Shown here piece by piece: positions 38,002 to 40,044 of a DNA stretch of 40,044 bases. The position numbers and the translations under genes were made by a program. The DNA lies in the IMG/VR virus record IMGVR_UViG_3300023179_000233, positions 1 to 40,044 of that record; one strand, given 5' to 3'. This stretch comes from a virus. Below the pieces are notes generated by a model. That model made no database searches and was not told the origin of the DNA. It saw only the letters and a program-made list of their open reading frames with translations. Within the stretch, counting starts at the first letter, position 1. Each line of letters opens with the position of its first letter.

Positions 38002-40044
38002 ATGGCTAGATCCGCTGACCAAATTCTTACAATGTTGCCCTCCGATTGGGGTAGATACGACGCTAAACAAAAAGTTGATTGGTACAACGCTAACGGAGTT
38101 ACGCCTGCTGAAATCTTATCTGTTGACCCCACTGCAAACGACCCCACTGCTTATCCGGGCCTTAATGGAAGAACTGCTCTTGAATATATGGAGCAAGAAC
38201 TTGGGTATACGGTGGGCCTTGCAAATATGGCCCTGGAAATGGCAGTTGGTAAATTGGGTACAGATTTACGGTACGACGTTAACAATGATGGAAGAGTAAC
38301 TTCTATTGATGCAAGATTAATTTCTCAAGGCACCCCGCTTAGGACAACTACACCTACACCTACACCTACACCTACACCTACACCTACACCTACACCTACA
38401 CCTACACCTACACCTACACCTACACCTACAGACACAACTACAGGTACAACTACAGGTACAACTACAGGTACAACTACAGGCACAGGTGTAACTTCTCTAC
38501 TACCATTTGGTAATGCTAAATATGCTTGGAATCCTACAGATAACTTAACTATAAAACAAAATCTAGTACGAAAGATGCTAGATGACGGCTATACAAAAGC
38601 TGCTATTAGATCTGAACTTACTAGATTAGAGCCTGATTCTTCTGCCTTAACTGAAGCTAACTTTAATTTATTAGGGTTGGGTCCAGACACAACTACAGTC
38701 ACAGGTGGTGGAGCTACCGATACAGTCACAGGTGGTAAGGCTACCGATACAGTTAAATCTACTGGTGGTACGTCATACACTATTGGCGGCGTAAAGTGGG
38801 ATACGGCTGCGGATCTCGACACCAAAAAAGGTTATATACAAACGCTTTTAAATACAAAAGATCCAACCACGGGGAAGAACTACACTCCTGCGGCGTTACA
38901 AACAATTTTGAGTGCATTAGACCCAACTAGTGCAACTCCAGAAAATTTTGATCGTTTAGGTATTAAGGATACGGGTGCAATAGATGCAGATACACAAAAG
39001 CTAATAGATGAAGCTAAAAATGCTGCTACTGCTGGGGTAAACGATCAAATTGCTAAAGCTGTAGCAGAAGCTAGAAGTGGGCTAGTACCTGCTGGAAAAT
39101 TCAATATTGCTGGTCTTGAGTGGGATACTAAAGCTGGAGTAGATACTAAAAAAGGGTATGTAAGCACAATCTTAAATACCAAAAATCCAGCTACCAATAA
39201 GAACTATACGCCTGCTGAAGTTAGAGCTATCTTAAGCTCACTAGACCCAACTAGTGCAACTCCAGAAAATTTTGATACTTTAGGTATTAAGGATACGGGT
39301 GCAATAGATGCAGATACACAAAAGCTAATAGATGAAGCTAAAAATGCTGCTACTGCTGGGGTAAACGATCAAATTGCTAAAGCTGTAGCAGAAGCTAGAA
39401 GTGGGCTAGTACCTGCTGGAAAATTCAATATTGCTGGTCTTGAGTGGGATACTAAAGCTGGAGTAGATACTAAAAAAGGGTATGTAAGCACAATCTTAAA
39501 TACCAAAAATCCAGCTACCAATAAGAACTATACGCCTGCTGAAGTTAGAGCTATCTTAAGCTCACTAGACCCAACTAGTGCAACTCCAAAAGCTTTCGAT
39601 CTTTTAGGTATTCCTGATACTAGCGAATTAGATGCTTTAGCGCAGCAAGAACGTGAAAGACTTCTTGTTGCAGACGCTCGCGCTGGGTATACAAAGTCTG
39701 GTACTTACAATATTGGCGGTGTTCAGTGGGATTCTTCTACAGATTTAAAGACCAAACAGGGGTATGTATCAGACATCCTAAAGGCAACGAACCCTTATAC
39801 CGGAGCTAAATACACACCAGCGGAAATACGTGCAGTCTTAACTGCGTTAGATCCTAGTAGTGCTACTGAAGCTAACTTTAAGTCATTAGGTATCGGGCAA
39901 CCTACAACTACAGGTACAACTACAGGTACAACTACAGGTACAACTACAGGTACAACTACAGGTACAACTACAGGTACAACTACAGGTACAACTACAGGTA
40001 CAACTACAGGTACAACTACAGGTACAACTACAGGTACAACTACA
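38002..40044 (+). CDS. Giant repeat protein with dockerin-like loop (partial, runs off right end)
   Basis: At least 681 codons are open with no stop. Residues 92-103 (D-V-N-N-D-G-R-V-T-S-I-D) form a dockerin-type calcium loop. Then come a (Thr-Pro)13 linker and a Thr-Thr-Thr-Gly linker, followed by at least five copies of a 60-residue unit with (Y/F)-(T/N)-I-(G/A)-G-(V/L)-x-W-D, K-x-G-Y-(V/I), Y-T-P-A and L-D-P-(T/S)-S-A-T; two are joined to a helix (A-K-N-A-A-T-A-G-V-N-D-Q-I-A) as near-identical 108-residue copies. The window ends inside a second Thr-Gly linker. The layout suggests a very long surface or internal virion protein. Confidence 0.7.
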   Translation, partial: MARSADQILTMLPSDWGRYDAKQKVDWYNANGVTPAEILSVDPTANDPTAYPGLNGRTALEYMEQELGYTVGLANMALEMAVGKLGTDLRYDVNNDGRVTSIDARLISQGTPLRTTTPTPTPTPTPTPTPTPTPTPTPTPTPTDTTTGTTTGTTTGTTTGTGVTSLLPFGNAKYAWNPTDNLTIKQNLVRKMLDDGYTKAAIRSELTRLEPDSSALTEANFNLLGLGPDTTTVTGGGATDTVTGGKATDTVKSTGGTSYTIGGVKWDTAADLDTKKGYIQTLLNTKDPTTGKNYTPAALQTILSALDPTSATPENFDRLGIKDTGAIDADTQKLIDEAKNAATAGVNDQIAKAVAEARSGLVPAGKFNIAGLEWDTKAGVDTKKGYVSTILNTKNPATNKNYTPAEVRAILSSLDPTSATPENFDTLGIKDTGAIDADTQKLIDEAKNAATAGVNDQIAKAVAEARSGLVPAGKFNIAGLEWDTKAGVDTKKGYVSTILNTKNPATNKNYTPAEVRAILSSLDPTSATPKAFDLLGIPDTSELDALAQQERERLLVADARAGYTKSGTYNIGGVQWDSSTDLKTKQGYVSDILKATNPYTGAKYTPAEIRAVLTALDPSSATEANFKSLGIGQPTTTGTTTGTTTGTTTGTTTGTTTGTTTGTTTGTTTGTTTGTTTGTTT
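38350..38427 (+). repeat. (ACACCT)13 microsatellite, Thr-Pro linker
   Basis: Thirteen exact six-base units coding for alternating Thr and Pro. Prone to slippage and phase-preserving length change. Confidence 0.95.
38434..38481 (+). repeat. Four 12-base units, Thr-Thr-Thr-Gly linker
   Basis: ACAACTACAGGT repeated four times, the last unit ending in GGC. The same unit recurs at the right end of the window. Confidence 0.95.
38921..39568 (+). repeat. Two near-identical 324-base tandem repeats
   Basis: Units 38921-39244 and 39245-39568 differ, as far as I can see, only at one codon (CGT versus ACT, two bases near 38953 and 39277). Period 324 bases equals 108 codons, so the frame is kept. Synonymous sites are also identical, indicating a very recent duplication or continuing homogenisation. 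Confidence 0.93.
39904..40044 (+). repeat. 12-base tandem repeat at the right end
   Basis: ACAACTACAGGT in 11 full copies plus 9 bases, cut by the window end. All are exact. The end of the sequence inside such an array may reflect an assembly break. Confidence 0.95.

Noticed and set aside
38921-39568. Tandem repeats as a CRISPR-like array
   Set aside because: The repeats are long, in frame, contiguous and coding, with no short repeats separated by unique spacers.

Overview
The window is a 40-kb stretch of a double-stranded DNA tailed bacteriophage, most likely an environmental (aquatic-metagenome-type) phage with a short, podovirus-like tail. Terminase, portal, capsid, holin and endolysin genes are all present. 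In the tail region there are adaptor and stabilisation-type proteins but no tape-measure or tail-tube gene, which is why a short tail is inferred. No integrase or excisionase is seen, and no host gene, tRNA or CRISPR array was recognised. The host cannot be named from the sequence. Both ends of the window cut through genes.

Layout. Positions 1 to 11,400 read leftward (minus strand) and hold the early or replication half: a chain of small genes coupled by ATGA overlaps, a DUF3310 protein, a winged-helix protein, a RecB/Cas4-like nuclease, a family A DNA polymerase with proofreading domain, a VRR-NUC nuclease, a MoxR ATPase plus VWA metallopeptidase-like pair with a DUF3150-like partner, and a ribbon-helix-helix protein. 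About 11,400 to 12,000 is a 600-base non-coding divergence zone with a consensus sigma-70 promoter for the left arm, a cluster of AATGTA/TACATT motifs and several palindromes. From 12,003 everything reads rightward: two paralogous coiled-coil genes with duplicated control regions, then terminase, portal, a GroES-like co-chaperonin, scaffold-like protein, decoration-like protein and major capsid protein (13.9 to 22.3 kb). A terminator/promoter pair and a structured leader follow. Next comes a long run of small structural and Lys/Gly/Met-rich basic proteins, head-tail adaptor candidates, a DUF115-like enzyme, repeat-rich fibre proteins, holin, endolysin, a large tail protein and, running off the right end, a giant repeat protein.

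Most distinctive signal: a 27-base palindromic element (11-base arm, 5-base variable spacer, 11-base arm) occurs eight times between 4.8 and 12.0 kb and nowhere else that I could find. Some copies lie in non-coding control regions, some span gene ends, and some lie inside reading frames, where three copies encode D-(K/I)-L-T-x-x-Q-N-V. It behaves like a dispersed operator or origin-type site, or like a small selfish palindrome tolerated inside genes. Other unusual points are the duplicated gene-plus-promoter cassette at 11.86 to 13.4 kb, the structured leader at 22.39 to 22.45 kb, the phage co-chaperonin, and the giant C-terminal repeat protein with a dockerin-like calcium loop, a near-identical 324-base tandem duplication and Thr-Pro and Thr-Gly linkers.

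How the parts fit (inference). Early leftward transcription would start near 11,360 and run to a terminator at about 4,831 to 4,870, where a second promoter re-initiates for the VRR-NUC, polymerase and nuclease genes. The rightward arm has its own promoters before the two paralogues, before the small terminase gene and just after the capsid gene, allowing head genes and the tail/lysis block to be controlled separately.
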